Below are positions 10,690 through 22,011 of a DNA stretch of 64,000 bases, in pieces (the stretch's first letter is position 1; every line of letters starts with the position of its first letter). The position numbers and the translations under genes are program-made. This DNA comes from Capronia americana. Lineage: Eukaryota; Ascomycota; Eurotiomycetes; Chaetothyriales; Herpotrichiellaceae. Location of the stretch: contig JADWQD010000003.1 of assembly GCA_016110215.1 (NCBI GenBank), positions 3,224,001 through 3,288,000 on the forward strand, written 5' to 3'. The notes beneath the pieces were generated by a model. It did no database searches. It was not told where the DNA came from and saw only the letters and a list, made by a program, of their open reading frames with translations.

Positions 10690-11439
10690 GACGCCGATTC
10701 ATGTGTGATAATTGGCGAGTGCAGGAACTGCTCGGGAGTTGTAGAGATGGTCAAGTCCCAGTCACTCCCTGAACTGAGAGATGGACAGTCTCGAAGCCGG
10801 AACAGGTCAAAGCTCATGTTGTTGCTTCGTACATGGCTTGAAATAGAGATCGGACAAAAGGTGATGATGAGTTTGCGGTGGTCTGAGGTGTCAGTAGCTT
10901 GCTGCAGCTCCGATTCGCAAGGCAACCCGATGACGACGGCCACCACGTCCAATACAATGCAATACATCATCAACAGCCGAATGCAAGGGTCTCCCGGACT
11001 GGGCGCGCCTACTTAGGGCCAGTTACAAGAACCACATTTGTGAAGAGGACGAGACGTCGTGCTCATCGTAGAACACCGATTGACAAGCTGGATCCGGGCC
11101 TACAGCGGGGCTGCAGCGAAAGCCAAGAGACGCACATTGTACTGGTGGCTCATACTGTCATAACGCTCGCGCTGCATTTGACTGCGTCCAGACGTCTCTG
11201 CGACCCGAACTCCCGGCGGTAGTACCTCGCAAAATGCATATTGAATCCTCTAGTTCAAAACCACCAGATGCAGACACCTTCGACAATCGATTCCAGGCCC
11301 CAATCTCGGAGCTCTACCTCACTTCTTGCCTAACTGCGCTCCGATGAAGAGGCTTTTAGCCGCGGGGACCACCACCAACTGACCCGACCCGACCCGTCAA
11401 ATGTGACACTAACTGCCTTTATGCCGCCCCGAGCCATCA
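10690..11439. other. Intergenic, promoter side of the RGS-LOV gene
   Basis: 750 bp from the RGS-LOV start to the stop of the DUF1295 gene. No coding potential accepted and no clear TATA box. Confidence 0.5.
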
Positions 11440-12596
11440 TCATCTCAAGTCATATCTCTGCCTTGCCTTCGCCGCGTCCTCCTCCTTTGCTGGTGAGCCA
11501 TTTGCGTGCTGCGTGTGGTGATGATGAAAAGTCGGATGTGTATAACCGGGTATTGGCAGAAACTTCCCAACCTGACCCTGGTACTCTTTGTATTCCGGGT
11601 ACTTTCGCGCAGACAAGAGCTCGGTCAACCAGGTACTTGACTGGAAAAGCAATAGATACGCTGCCGCTCCGAGCCCACTCCAATTGTATTGTGTTTCTGT
11701 AGCGAGACACGACCACAGGTAAAGCGTGACCCAAACAGCTTGTTCTGCTGCGAAATTGGGATGCCTGGAATAGGCAAACAGCCCGCTGGTGAGAAAGCCG
11801 CGGTCCAAGTCTGCCCGCCGCCAGCCGTGGGGTACTCTGGCCGTCCTCTGATACTGGCTTTTGGCCTGGTGGTAATTCCATTGCTGCTGATCTGCCGCAA
11901 ATGAAATGGCAACGAGGGTCAGCATTACCACAGATGTAGCAGTATCCGCCAAGTTCCAAGATTTGACGGGCCCATCATAAGTCGCCAGTCGTTCGGTGAG
12001 CAGGAGGAGGTATGTGGGTGTTGTGACGCTGACAAGCAATAGAGACTGAGCAAGCGAGATGAAGACCACGTTGAAGAGGAACATCAATGTGGGCCCCACG
12101 TACTCCTTAACAATGGCCCAACGATAATCCTCGCTGCCGATGGAGTATCCTCCTTTGCGGAAGTAGTTGTAGGTTAGACGGCACTGGACTGAAGGTTAGC
12201 AATTTGCCATCCGTGGATATCAAGCGGCATGCATACGCTCCATAGAGTGCTGATGGCAAATACAGCGTCCAGCCGTGAAGTACGTACGCCTGCTAGGTGC
12301 GAGTACACAGCGTAATGCAGGTTATAAATGGTCGGCAATATTGACCAGACGCGGTCCACCTGTGAGTAGTTCTTGTTCACCTCCGAGACTACCAAGAACA
12401 CTGGAGCCAAGGCGAACGCGAACGCAATAGCGGCTATCAGGGGATTTGTGTCTAGGTACAATTGTTTCAAAGCGGCAGGTTTGCTGGCCGAGGAGAAGAA
12501 GGTCTCAGGAAGAGTTGCAAATTGGTAGAGGAACGGCGCGACTGTGATGTTGTAGTCTGCGCACTGTTTCAGGCTTTGTACCACGGGTAACGCCAT
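11440..12596 (-). CDS. DUF1295 / steroid 5-alpha-reductase-like membrane protein
   Basis: Two exons, 12596-12237 and 12183-11440 (donor GTATGC, acceptor TCCAG, phase 0), encode 367 residues. The splice joins STLWS to CRLTYNYFRKGGYS, restoring the DUF1295 motif, usually W(S/G)xRLTYNxxRKGGY. Other family marks are VDRVWSILPTIYNLHYA, SEDYRWAIVKEYVGP, GLFAYSRHPNFAAEQAVW and the C-terminal PEYKEYQGQVGKFLP. There are six or seven hydrophobic segments, so it is an integral membrane protein, probably of the ER. The RHPNFAAEQ region matches the NADPH-site region of isoprenylcysteine methyltransferase and steroid-reductase relatives. The C-terminus is His-rich and hydrophilic. The substrate is unknown; a sterol or fatty-acyl reductase-type role is a guess. 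Transcribed divergently from TOP3. Confidence 0.85.
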
Positions 12597-12984
12597 CTCG
12601 AAGCGCTGGCAGTGGGATAAGGAGTTTGATAGCTAGGAACACCTTCGCAAAAGGCCAGAACTCGTTGATAAAAGGGCGCGGGACCTGTGTCGCGTGGCGC
12701 AGGTGCTACAATGTAATGACGCAATTATTACTTCTTCAGCAGCCGAAGATCTCGCAGTGGCGCCACGCTGCAGGCACCAGATCTGGCCGGACCCCGCAGC
12801 CCCAGCCACCCAGCCTGTGGCAGAAATACGGAGGATTACTGGACTCCTTGTCGCGCGTTCATGCGTGTTGCGATACGCGTTGATTTGTCCCTCGTCCCCT
12901 TTATCAACCTTCAAGCAATGTCGACAGTGGTCTGTCCTACACGCAGCTGTCTTCATCAAATATGACACTCATCCGATATGAGCC
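12597..12984. other. Divergent promoter region between the DUF1295 and TOP3 genes
   Basis: 388 bp between two divergent start codons, so it must serve both. No TATA box is evident, as expected for a housekeeping-type shared promoter. Confidence 0.55.
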
Positions 12985-14958
12985 ATGCCCGTCCAGAAAA
13001 TCCTCTGTGTTGCAGAGAAACCCGCTATTGCCAAAGCAGTCGCTCACCATCTGGCCGGCGGCCGAGTCACCACCGTCAGTAGATGTAAGTTCATACTATA
13101 GGGATGATCACTAATGTCTTTACAGCGGCCAGCCCGTGGTAACCAGTATGTAAAAAACTATGACTTTGACTTCAACTTCCGGCCCTGGGGGCATTGCTCC
13201 GTGACGATGACGAGCGTCTTGGGCCACTTGACCGGCTTGGATTTCGATAAGAAGTATAAAAGCTGGAGATCCTGTTCTCCAAGCCAGCTGTTCGAGGCGG
13301 AGACCGAGATCACTATCGACAGTGAGAAGAAAGCCCTAGCCGAAAACATCCAGCAGCAAGCTCGCTTTGCAAAAATCCTGTACATTTGGACAGATTGCGA
13401 TCGCGAAGGGGAGCACATTGGTGGCGAAGTACGCGACCAAGCCAAGAAAGGAAACCCTCAGATAATCGTCAAGCGAGCCCGGTTTAACAATACTGAGAAA
13501 GCGTGAGAGCCTAGTCAGTTCTGCTCAGCTGAGACTAATCTTGCTAGTCATATTGTCCTTGCCGCTCATTCCCCGGTTGACATGGACGAGCGGCAAGTGA
13601 ATGCTGTCGCCGCCAGAATCGAGCTCGACCTACGGATAGGCTCTTCCTTCACGAGGCTGCAAAGCCTTGAGCTTCAACGCCTGAGTGAGAAACTTCAAAA
13701 TCACGTCATTTCTTATGGCTCATGTCAATTTCCGACCCTGGGGTTTGTCGTCGACCGGTACAACCGCGTCAGAAACTTCAAGCCAGAAACCTTCTGGTTA
13801 ATCAAGTTGGTTCATGTCCGTAACAGGATTAAAGTCAACTTCAGCTGGCAAAGAGTCCATCTCTTCGATCGAGCCGCTGTTACCATCATTTTCGAAGCAT
13901 GTCTTGACGCGAAAACCGCCAAGGTCACGAAGGTGCAGAAGAAACCTACCTCGAAATGGAGACCATTACCTCTTACCACAGTTGAGCTACAGATGCAGGG
14001 CAGTCGATTTTTGCGTCTTTCCAGTCAACAGGTAATGACGGTTGCAGAGAAGCTTTACCAAAAAGGTTTCATTAGCTATCCTCGTACGGAAACGGACCAG
14101 TTTCCAGAGGGTTTTGACTTCAACGCCATCATTCAGAGGCAAACTCAGGGTAACCCATGGGCACAGTTCGCACAACACTTAGTCCAGGGTGGTTTCAGAA
14201 CTCCGCGCTCGGGTCGTCACAACGATCAAGCTCATCCGCCAATCCACCCGGTGAACTTTGCTGCTCTTGATGCGCTCGATAACCAGGAAAAGAAGGTGTA
14301 CGAGTTCGTCTGCAGAAGATTCCTGGCTTGTTGCTCAGAGGATGCCAAGGGGCAAGCTACCGACATCGAAATACTCTGGGGCCACGAGACGTTCCATACT
14401 CACGGGCTTCTCGTCCTGGAAAAAAACTACCTTGATGTCTACGTATATGACAAGTGGGAAAGCAGCCAGCAACTCCCGGATTACACCATTGGTGAGACCT
14501 TCGAGCCAACGGAGGCAAACATGGTAGACGGCAAGACTACGGCGCCAGGATATCTCACCGAGCCCGAATTGATCGCCCTAATGGACGCCAACGGGATCGG
14601 GACTGACGCAACCATGGCCGAGCATATTCAAAAAGTTAAGGATCGATCCTATGTCGATACACGGCAACGGTCCGGGGGTGGCCGTAACCCCGTCCAAGAA
14701 TTTATTCCAACCACCCTTGGCGTTGCCTTGATCGAAGGGTATGACAATGTGGGGCTCGACGTCAGTGTCAGCAAGCCATTTCTGCGCAAAGAGATGGAGG
14801 TCAAGATGAAGGCGATCTGCGAAGGCCGGAAAACTCGGGCTGAAGTCGTGCAAGAGAGTTTGGACCAATACCGCGGAGTGTTCATCAAGACACAAAGTGA
14901 GATCCAAGTTCTGAAGGACTCGGTGACGAAGTACGTCGTGAATGGAGGAGCAGCGTAA
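12985..14958 (+). CDS. TOP3: DNA topoisomerase III (type IA)
   Basis: Type IA topoisomerase, which with a RecQ helicase and Rmi1 dissolves recombination intermediates in the nucleus. Exons 12985-13084, 13133-13502 and 13548-14958 give 626 residues. The TOPRIM domain starts at KILCVAEKPAIAKAV and holds the metal motif WTDCDREGEHIG. The active-site Tyr is in FISYPRTETDQFPEG at about residue 324; EPELIALMDANGIGTDATMAEHI is also present. The second splice joins NNTEKA to HIVLAAHSPV exactly as in the family. The first junction has two options: GTAAGT at 13085 with acceptor GCCAG (chosen), or GTCAGT at 13079 with acceptor TTACAG at 13125. They differ by only a few residues just before GNQYVKNY. The protein ends soon after the core; there are no C-terminal zinc fingers, as in the yeast enzyme. 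Confidence 0.93.
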
Positions 14959-15697
14959 CAGAAGATTTGAGGACGCAATGGCTACTGCGCAGACTATCTT
15001 CTCGATGTCCACGTTGTGGATTTCCTTCCCCGGCACGATTGGCGCACGTTGTGAACCGAGTGCCCTGAGAAGTCACCTAGCAGATCCCCGTTCTTGGCTC
15101 GTCGTAAGCCGATCGCCATGCCCAGTGTTCGGGGCACGAAAATGCAAACGAGGGGCCCGCCCGCGCCAGTGGGAGAATTTACGCCACAGCTGGTTCCAAC
15201 TTTCGTTAAGCCTTGTGACAGCTATGACGCGCCAATGACGCGACTGGGCAACTGAACTGTGGCTGCGGCTTCCTCAGAGCCAATCGCTAGAGTTCAGCCA
15301 CATATTTTGTAACGCTTGCGGTTGGCTCCTTGCTCGATCTGATGGACGCCGCTCCGATATGGGCAGGGATTACATGTAATGTCCCATTTGGGCTCCTTTC
15401 ACTTCAGCACGAACACTCCAGTGGTCTTCAGAAGGAAGGTGTGACGCAACCTGGTAACCTCCGATCGGAGCGGGATGAGGCTGCCAACAGCAAGAGCACA
15501 GTAACTGGAAGGTGCAAACAGCAGCAGCTTCGACTTTATAACCGACCTCACTTCCCTCTTCTCTCCGCTTCTTCTCTTCTTCATTACCACTGCATCAGTC
15601 AACTGACATCCTTAACACATCTTCAAATCAAACACTCGATTCTGACTCAGGAATCACTTCACACTCAGCCAACGCTTACTTACATTCTGTAACCAAC
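14959..15697. other. Intergenic, promoter of the modular hydrophilic protein gene
   Basis: 739 bp. A TATA-like box and CT-rich tract lie near its end (listed separately). An AGGGG core (stress-response-element-like) occurs near 15151 but is a weak clue alone. No coding potential accepted. Confidence 0.5.
15535..15590 (+). promoter_or_regulatory. TATA-like box plus pyrimidine-rich tract
   Basis: TTTATAA at 15535-15541, then a CT-rich run (15548-15585) and the ATG at 15698. This is the layout of strong, regulated fungal promoters and suits a stress-type gene. Confidence 0.5.
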
Positions 15698-16590
15698 ATG
15701 TCGAACCTCGTCAACAAGGCAAAGGATGCCCTCACCGGCCACAAGACTCACCATGATACCACCACAACTTCCTCGACTCACGGCACTACTGGCACTCACC
15801 ACTCCGCCGCAGCCAACACCCTAGATCCCACCGTCAATACAACAACTGGACACAGCCATACGAGTACTGCACCTACGCATCACAAGACCACTGCCGGCCC
15901 GCACTCTTCCAATGTGATGAACAAGCTCGATCCTCGTGTCGAGTGAGTACCCACTCTCAAATGACGATTACTTTGGTGCTAACCACAACCACAGCTCGGA
16001 TCTTGATCACAGAGCCAACCCCCACTCCACTGCGCCGGGGTACGGTAGCACAACCACATCCACCACCACGGCCGGGCCACATTCTTCCAATGTGATGAAC
16101 AAGGTTGACCCTCGCGTTGATTCAGACCTTGATCACAGAGCCAACCCCAATTCCAATGTGCCAGGATATGGCAGTGGCACATCAGGCTATGGCGGCACGT
16201 CAGGCTTTGGCGGCACGTCAGGCTATAGCAGCGGCACAACAGGCCATGGCACAACAACCCATGGCACAACTACCACGTCGGGTCCACATACCTCGAACGT
16301 TGCCAACAAACTTGATCCGCGTGTTGAGTATGTGCTTACTGTTGACAATGACTGGTTCAAGTGCTGACCGCGACAACAGTTCGGACCGGGACCATCGAAA
16401 TGACCCTACTTCTCGCGTTGGTGGGTACGGGACTCAAGGTACCTCTGGCATGACATCAACCGGGGCAGGATATGGTGCGACTGGACATGGGACAAGCGCG
16501 GTCACTGATAGCAAGAGGGTTCATGACAGCACTCTGCTAAATAAGCTAGATCCCGCCACAAAAACCGATGCTCACGGACGAGCCATTTGA
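15698..16590 (+). CDS. Hydrophilic repeat protein (stress/hydrophilin-like) with NKLDPRVDSD modules
   Basis: Three exons (15698-15942, 15995-16327, 16380-16590) encode 262 residues, very rich in Gly, Thr, Ser, His and Asp and lacking hydrophobic segments. A module occurs three times: GPH(S/T)SNV, then (M/A)NK, then (L/V)DPRV, then (E/D) and SD(L/R)DHR. A fourth, partial copy near the C-terminus reads LLNKLDPATKTD. Between modules lie Gly-Tyr and Gly-Thr-rich linkers, including a GGTSGYGGTSGF tandem. Both introns (GTGAGT/CACAG and GTATGT/AACAG) cut the module at the same codon in phase 2, right after DPRV; the middle module has no intron there. Similar hydrophilic fungal proteins are linked to desiccation, conidia or stress, but I cannot assign a named family. 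The spliced frame is strongly supported because both junctions recreate DSD followed by DHR. Confidence 0.85.
16176..16226 (+). repeat. In-frame tandem repeat, unit about 18 nt
   Basis: GGCACGTCAGGCTATGGC-like units repeated about three times inside exon 2 of the hydrophilic protein gene. They code for the Gly-Thr-Ser-Gly-Tyr/Phe-Gly linker and probably vary in copy number between strains. Confidence 0.8.
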
Positions 16591-17553
16591 GAGCTGATGT
16601 CTGTCAGGAGGTAGCGCCGTGAGAGGCGTGGGTCGAACTGGAGAGGCTTTCGAGCACATTGTACGATAGACGCGTGACCGCAGCACAAAGTTGCCAATCT
16701 GTATTCTTAACACTCAGCCTGCAAGCGGCGCAAATATGCAGGGTTCAAACGAGATGACTGTAAACAAAAAATGTTCCCGACGGACCCTCGCAAGATTCAA
16801 AGCCATGCTCCACAACGACAAAGACTGGGTTAACCAGGTCAAGAGGCCGAAACTCTTGAGGTAAGGATGTCATCCGTGCATGTTTCATTCTTGCCAACTG
16901 TCTACGTTGCGGCTCGAGACCGAACCCGAAGCAGTCTTCTGGGCGTTGTTATGTCGCGTCCGAGGAAAATCTAGCCCCCTTAAATGCAGAATGCTGAGCG
17001 AGCTGCATAAACGAACAGCGAATGGGGAGACAATTGGATGAGTTGAGCAAAGCCAAGGCGAAGACGCTTGCATGACTAAGTCAGCTTTCTCCAGGGCGTT
17101 TACCGCAAAAGGATGGAAGTCGTTGCTCAGCTCAGCATCTCCATGTCGATATGAGGGGCTAAGAAAGACCCGTCCGTGGCAATTCGGGGGTGGAAAAGAC
17201 GCCCATTGGATGTCAAGTCGGGCTCCATCAAAGTGCGTCGCGGTCCCATGTCTGGGGCCCGTCACTGGGCGCCGCTGGGCTTGCCTCTAACCTCCAGAAT
17301 GCGACATGTCGGGCTTGATGTGCGCTCTAATAAAGGTCGGCCACAACCGTCGCAGCTGCATCAGTAAAATGCAGCATCTTTCCTTGCTGGCTTGTCTTCG
17401 AGTCTACCATTATCAGGTTCCATGTTATTGTTTGTCGACTAGGCCAAGAAGTACATAATACTTAGAGAGGCCGACCAACTCGTTTCGGTCTGGCTGCGTC
17501 CCAGCCTCAGACCACTTTCCGACACCAGTGGCAATTGAGCACCTCCAGCCGCA
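16591..17553. other. Intergenic region, no gene seen
   Basis: 963 bp between the hydrophilic protein stop and the DUF2985 gene start. Open frames are short and look non-coding. Confidence 0.5.
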
Positions 17554-19405
17554 ATGTCTTCGCCGCGTAGGATGTCCAAAACCGAACCTTTTCCCGAACC
17601 CTTTCCCTCCTATGTCCCCGACAATGACGAGGCCAGCGAGAAGCCCGTCGAGAGCACAAGGGACCCAAGTCGAAGACCGTCGATCAGCTCTCGTCTCTCC
17701 CTCCGAACCCGCGCCCGAACAGGCTCCCTGAGCCAGGCCTTTCTCGAGAGCAACCCTCCCCTGGGCATGTGGCAGGCCACGGCCGAAATTGGCTCCAAGA
17801 TCCCTACCTTGCCAGAAATTAGGAACGGTGCCTTTGCAGATGAGGGATGGACGCACGAGGGCCAGATGGAGCATCGCGGGACGAACCCGCATGAAATCCA
17901 CGCCCGGCGAATGGCCAGGACTAGCTCTGCGAGTACCAGGACAAGAAAAAGTTCGGTTTCAGCAAACGCACCGCCTGTCATTACCGAAGAAAGACATGAG
18001 TTCTTCCCGAAGAGGGCACCAGCGACGATGCACGCGGAGCCGCTGCTTGAGGAGGGATCCTCTATACAACCATCAGAACCCAGTCATGCGATAGCAGAAG
18101 AGATTAGCCGAACCGATAAGTGAGTTGTCCTTGGGACCGGTGACTCCCGCTATAATTCACTGACACCATGTTATTTCTAGCTCCGACAGTTATCCAGGGA
18201 CCCCTCGATTCTCAGAGAGAAGTCCTTCCAGTAAGAGACTTTCAAAGACTCGGAAACCCACAATGTCAGTCACCACTTGAGTACCATCCCCAAACACCGA
18301 ACCATGCTGAGACTTCATTTCTAGCTCCGAGAAGACAGATTCAAGTTCTAGAAGAGACGGCTCTGTCCCAATCTCGATCGCAACCAGCAGTGCACAAGTT
18401 GTACCCATTGGTCCTGACGAGACAGGCACGTACCCGAACGGTTACCGCTTCCCCAAGAAGCACACCTGGGTCCAATCCATTAATATCGGTCTCAAAGCCT
18501 ACTGGAAATTCCTCAAGACGCCGTTCGGTATTCTGATCACGATCTACGGCCTCAACGTGGTCGGTTGGGGCGCCATGATCTTCTTCGTTCTTCTCAAGGC
18601 GGCACCAGCCATGTGCCATCCATCTTGCGATGACGATAGCAGTGCCCGGGAGAAATGGATCGAAATTGATTCTCAAATCCTGAACGGTCTGTTCTGCGTC
18701 ACGGCCTTTGGTTTATTGCCCTGGCGAGGTAGGGACTTCTACTACCTCATGCGCTGGCGTCTCGGAGGCAATCAAGCGTACCACCGCAAACTGGCGGGCG
18801 TCTATCGGGGTTGGTATCGCCTGCCGGGCTCTGATCAACTCGAAGAACACGTCGGCCCACCCCCGAAGCAGCCGAAAAAGCAACCCGCGACAACGACAGC
18901 TGAAGCTCCACCACCATACACGGCCGAAGAGATTACCAAACTGGAGGAAAACCCTGCAATTCCCCTCCCCGCCACGTCTATGCCCGAACCGCCCCTGACG
19001 GGACTTCGGGCTCCTCCCACTCGATCATGGACCCTTGACGCCGTCATCTGGCTGTACCTTTGGAACACCATTTTCCAAGTCCTCCTCTGCGTTTGGATGT
19101 GGCACTGGAACCGGTTCGATCGACCCTCGTGGGGCACTGGCGTCTGGATCACCATGGGCTGCCTGGTCGCCATCTTCGCCGGAGTGGTTGCCTTCCGGGA
19201 GGGAGCGCGCGTCAAGAAGATCGAGGGCATCCCCGTGCAGGAGTACGATGTCCTGGAATCTGTGGAAGATTTCCAAGAAAGAAAGGCCAAAGAAGCCAAG
19301 AAATTGGACAAGCATGAGCACCATCGGCATTTCAGAAACGGGGGCACCCACAAGGTCGTCCATTCCGAGAAGCTGAAGGGTCATGAATGGTTCACTCGCC
19401 ACTAG
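17554..19405 (+). CDS. DUF2985-family fungal membrane protein
   Basis: Three exons (17554-18119, 18181-18264, 18325-19405) encode 576 residues. The first 260 residues are polar, Ser/Arg/Pro-rich and probably cytosolic (phosphorylation-rich type RRPSISSRLSLRTR). The DUF2985 core begins with KAYWKFLKTPFGILITIYG and continues through NVVGWGAMIFFVLLKAAPAMCH, ILNGLFCVTAFGLLPWRGRDFYYL, WTLDAVIWLYLWNTIFQVLLC and WITMGCLVAIFAGVVAF, giving four likely membrane segments. A Pro-rich loop with a PPPYTAEE motif lies between the second and third. The C-terminus is charged. Both splices are phase 2 and the frame across the core is unbroken. The family is common in Pezizomycotina and has no known function. 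Exon 2 is 84 nt, so skipping it would keep the frame. Confidence 0.87.
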
Positions 19406-20868
19406 ACACATGGCGACTTCCCCGAGGACGGTTGCTATCGAAATTGTGAAAAAAGCAAACTCGTCGTGTGGAAGCCATCCTGCCACCGGCGAAATACGCG
19501 CACCCGGTCTACCTAATTGCGTCTGTCCACCGGGTTGTGTTTTGGAAGCGTCTTCTTGTTCAAACTATAATAGCCAACAATTGGATTGTGTCAAAAACCC
19601 ACAGGCTGCGTGTCACAGCTGTATAACAATACTACTTTCATTCTTCGTAGGTTACCAGAGCCAACTCGCGGGGTGTGTACTGAATATATGTATGTGATCC
19701 ACACCACGCCACGCCACACTCACTCGATGATTAACGATAGACGCCGCCATATCTCTAACTTAGTCTCTCGGTCACTCCGTCACGTCTGCGCGTCTGTCTG
19801 CCTGGACATAATGTACCGGCGAAGTTAAAGGCTGCAATGCTGCAGTGTATTTTAACTACCAGATAGTATGTGTATGTCCCCATCGATGGTGGTGATGGTG
19901 ATGCTGGTCTCTCTGCCAAACTCGAGGCGGAGCGGCGGCTTTTCAGCTCAAACACTTCAGAACAACCTGGAACGATCCGGCACGGATTCCTACTAGCTGC
20001 CATGCTACATAGCATGCAGGAGCCATGCAGTCATCTTCCTGAGCTCATTATAGCGCATTTTGGTCCTATTCCCATCCACCCACTTGGATGGGATATCCTT
20101 TCAAGAAAAATGCCGGAATCGCGGGCGCGCTTCAGCCGCCAGCCAAGCGAGTGTTCAGTTTCATGTCCCAAACCACGATCCAGCTACAATGTGAGTGGTG
20201 GTATGGTCGCAGCTGTCGCCTTCGTCCGATTTGCGTATCATTAAGGGCGGGGCGTGCATAATCATCCATCCAGCGACTGGACAACTTCCCGGCGGCGAAG
20301 AAGATATCTCAGATCTCGCCTCGACTGCTCGGCCGGGTTGGTTGGAAGGCTATTGCTCGAGATGTGGAACAGGTCGTTGATTTGCACGCAGCTCCGTCGG
20401 ACAACCCAGTCCGTTAAGGGTTAAGATTCGACCATTGTCGACTTAGAAGCTCTCCCGGGCGACAAAATCTTCTTCACGGATGTGGCATACCGCTGGGCGC
20501 TGTCGCCGTAACCTATCTGCCAAAGATAGGCGCGGTGGCGAGGCCTGGAAGAGAACGAATGGACTGAGGGAGTATCTTTGGAAACTCGACTGATCTCGTG
20601 TTGCGGAGTCGGCGAGGTGAAATGTACCAGAGGCTCCAGAAATGCTTCACCGTGCAAGCTCAGGATCGTCTGATGTTCCCTCCACCGGGTACAAATTTGC
20701 GTAGACGGTCTTGCGACATCGAGCTTGAAGGCCATCCCATGACTCTCCCGTGCGCATGCCCCGTTGAAGTCGGTTCGACTAGGCAGCCATGGTCTTCGAA
20801 GTCGTAAAATACTGGAATCCAGCTGCTTGGACCTCCCATTCTGACATACGTGGACCCAGTTCATTTCT
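19406..20868. other. Intergenic region between convergent genes, no gene seen
   Basis: 1.46 kb between the DUF2985 stop and the SEN15 stop. Open frames up to about 190 residues exist on both strands but they overlap each other and have no family features or plausible splice partners. Confidence 0.5.
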
Positions 20869-21615
20869 TCAGCCATTCTGCCTAGGTTTGACCTCCCCTT
20901 CCTGCATAATGTAGTACACGACCGTGCCATCACCACCCATTCCCTCGTTGGCGCGCATCCCGAGAAGGACTCGTTTCTGGTCTGTGTGCTCATAGACATC
21001 GCCAAGCCCAGCGGCTTTGGCTCTGCCATTAGGCTGGGCAGTGCTATTGGCCCGACTTGACGGACGCTCGATGCGGATGGCTTCCCGCTCGGGCAAGGAA
21101 TCAAAGACGCCACAGAATCTATTCAACGTCCATTTCTCGCCCAGTGCCAGCGGAAGCACAAACTCGCGCTGAACTTGCAGTTCGGCCTCTTTGATATTGT
21201 GCTTGATCAGGTAAGTTTGAAGGTCTGGGTGGATGTAGCTGTGCTGTGGCGGCAGGCCCGATATCACGGGAATGGAGCCCGCGCTTGAGCTCGACATGGA
21301 TGGTGGATTCGAAGCGCCATTTGATGCTGATGTGCCGTCTAGAGTGGGCGTCGTTGACCCGGAGCTCGACTCTGACCGCGCGGGTGAAGCAGTCCTCGAA
21401 GACGAGTTGGAGTGGTTGAAATTTAGAGCCGGAAGGTCTACGAGTCCCGCTTCTAAACTGGGGTTCAGGTACACCAGATGCAATTTGAGGTCCGTCCAGT
21501 TATGTTGATATCGGAGATTATGTAGGATTGAGATCGCCAGGGATTCGGACGCGCATTTGGCGCCTGAGTTTGTGATGAGAGTTGAGAGGGCGGATGGTGG
21601 AGGTGGTGATGGCAT
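20869..21615 (-). CDS. SEN15: tRNA-splicing endonuclease subunit Sen15
   Basis: Structural subunit of the nuclear tRNA-intron endonuclease (Sen2/Sen34/Sen54/Sen15). Intronless. The start at 21615 (MPSPPPPSALSTL) is preferred over the in-frame Met at 21648 because family members begin this way. The N-terminal helix-strand (AISILHNLRYQHNWTDLKLH) and the C-terminal part (YIHPDLQTYLIKHNIKEAEL, REFVLPLALGEKWTLNRFCG, FDSLPE) are the two halves of the Sen15 fold. They are separated by a Ser-rich linker of about 65 residues. No catalytic residues are expected in this subunit. It is longer than yeast Sen15 because of the linker. Length 248 residues. Confidence 0.85.
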   Translation of the reverse strand: MPSPPPPSALSTLITNSGAKCASESLAISILHNLRYQHNWTDLKLHLVYLNPSLEAGLVDLPALNFNHSNSSSRTASPARSESSSGSTTPTLDGTSASNGASNPPSMSSSSAGSIPVISGLPPQHSYIHPDLQTYLIKHNIKEAELQVQREFVLPLALGEKWTLNRFCGVFDSLPEREAIRIERPSSRANSTAQPNGRAKAAGLGDVYEHTDQKRVLLGMRANEGMGGDGTVVYYIMQEGEVKPRQNG

Positions 21616-22011
21616 ATTGAACGGGGAATCAGAAGTCCAGAAAACCATAAAGAGACTGATCTCGTGCCGCGAAAGGCAAGAAGGTTTGAACCGAGGGGGT
21701 CGATTGACGATTGCCGGGTCTCTTCACATGGCAATATTGAAAGGTGAGTCGAAGGTCGAAAATGAGGCTCTCACTCAAACTTGGATGAATCGGTCTTGGC
21801 AGGCGAGATTAGTGCTAGATCCGACCAATTGGAGCACGCAATTCTTCCCTAATCAGCAATAGCCTGACTTGATCACCCAACGAAGGCGATAGTAAGAGGA
21901 CAGTGAGAAAAATGCTGGCAGCTCGCATGAGATTCACCCTGACTGTGCCGCCTTCAGAGACATCGACGTGGTCGCGGGAGCAGGAGCAGGAGCAGGAGCA
22001 AGGTGTTGCTT
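21616..22011. other. Intergenic with a GAGCAG microsatellite
   Basis: 396 bp holding the SEN15 promoter and the 3' flank of the regulator gene. A (GAGCAG)n run lies at 21978-22001. Confidence 0.5.
21978..22001. repeat. (GAGCAG)n microsatellite
   Basis: Four 6-nt units directly beyond the stop codon of the regulator-like gene. Confidence 0.85.

Noticed and set aside
20421..21113. 230-codon minus-strand frame overlapping the 3' part of SEN15 in another frame
   Set aside because: It overlaps the clear SEN15 reading frame on the same strand and has no motifs.
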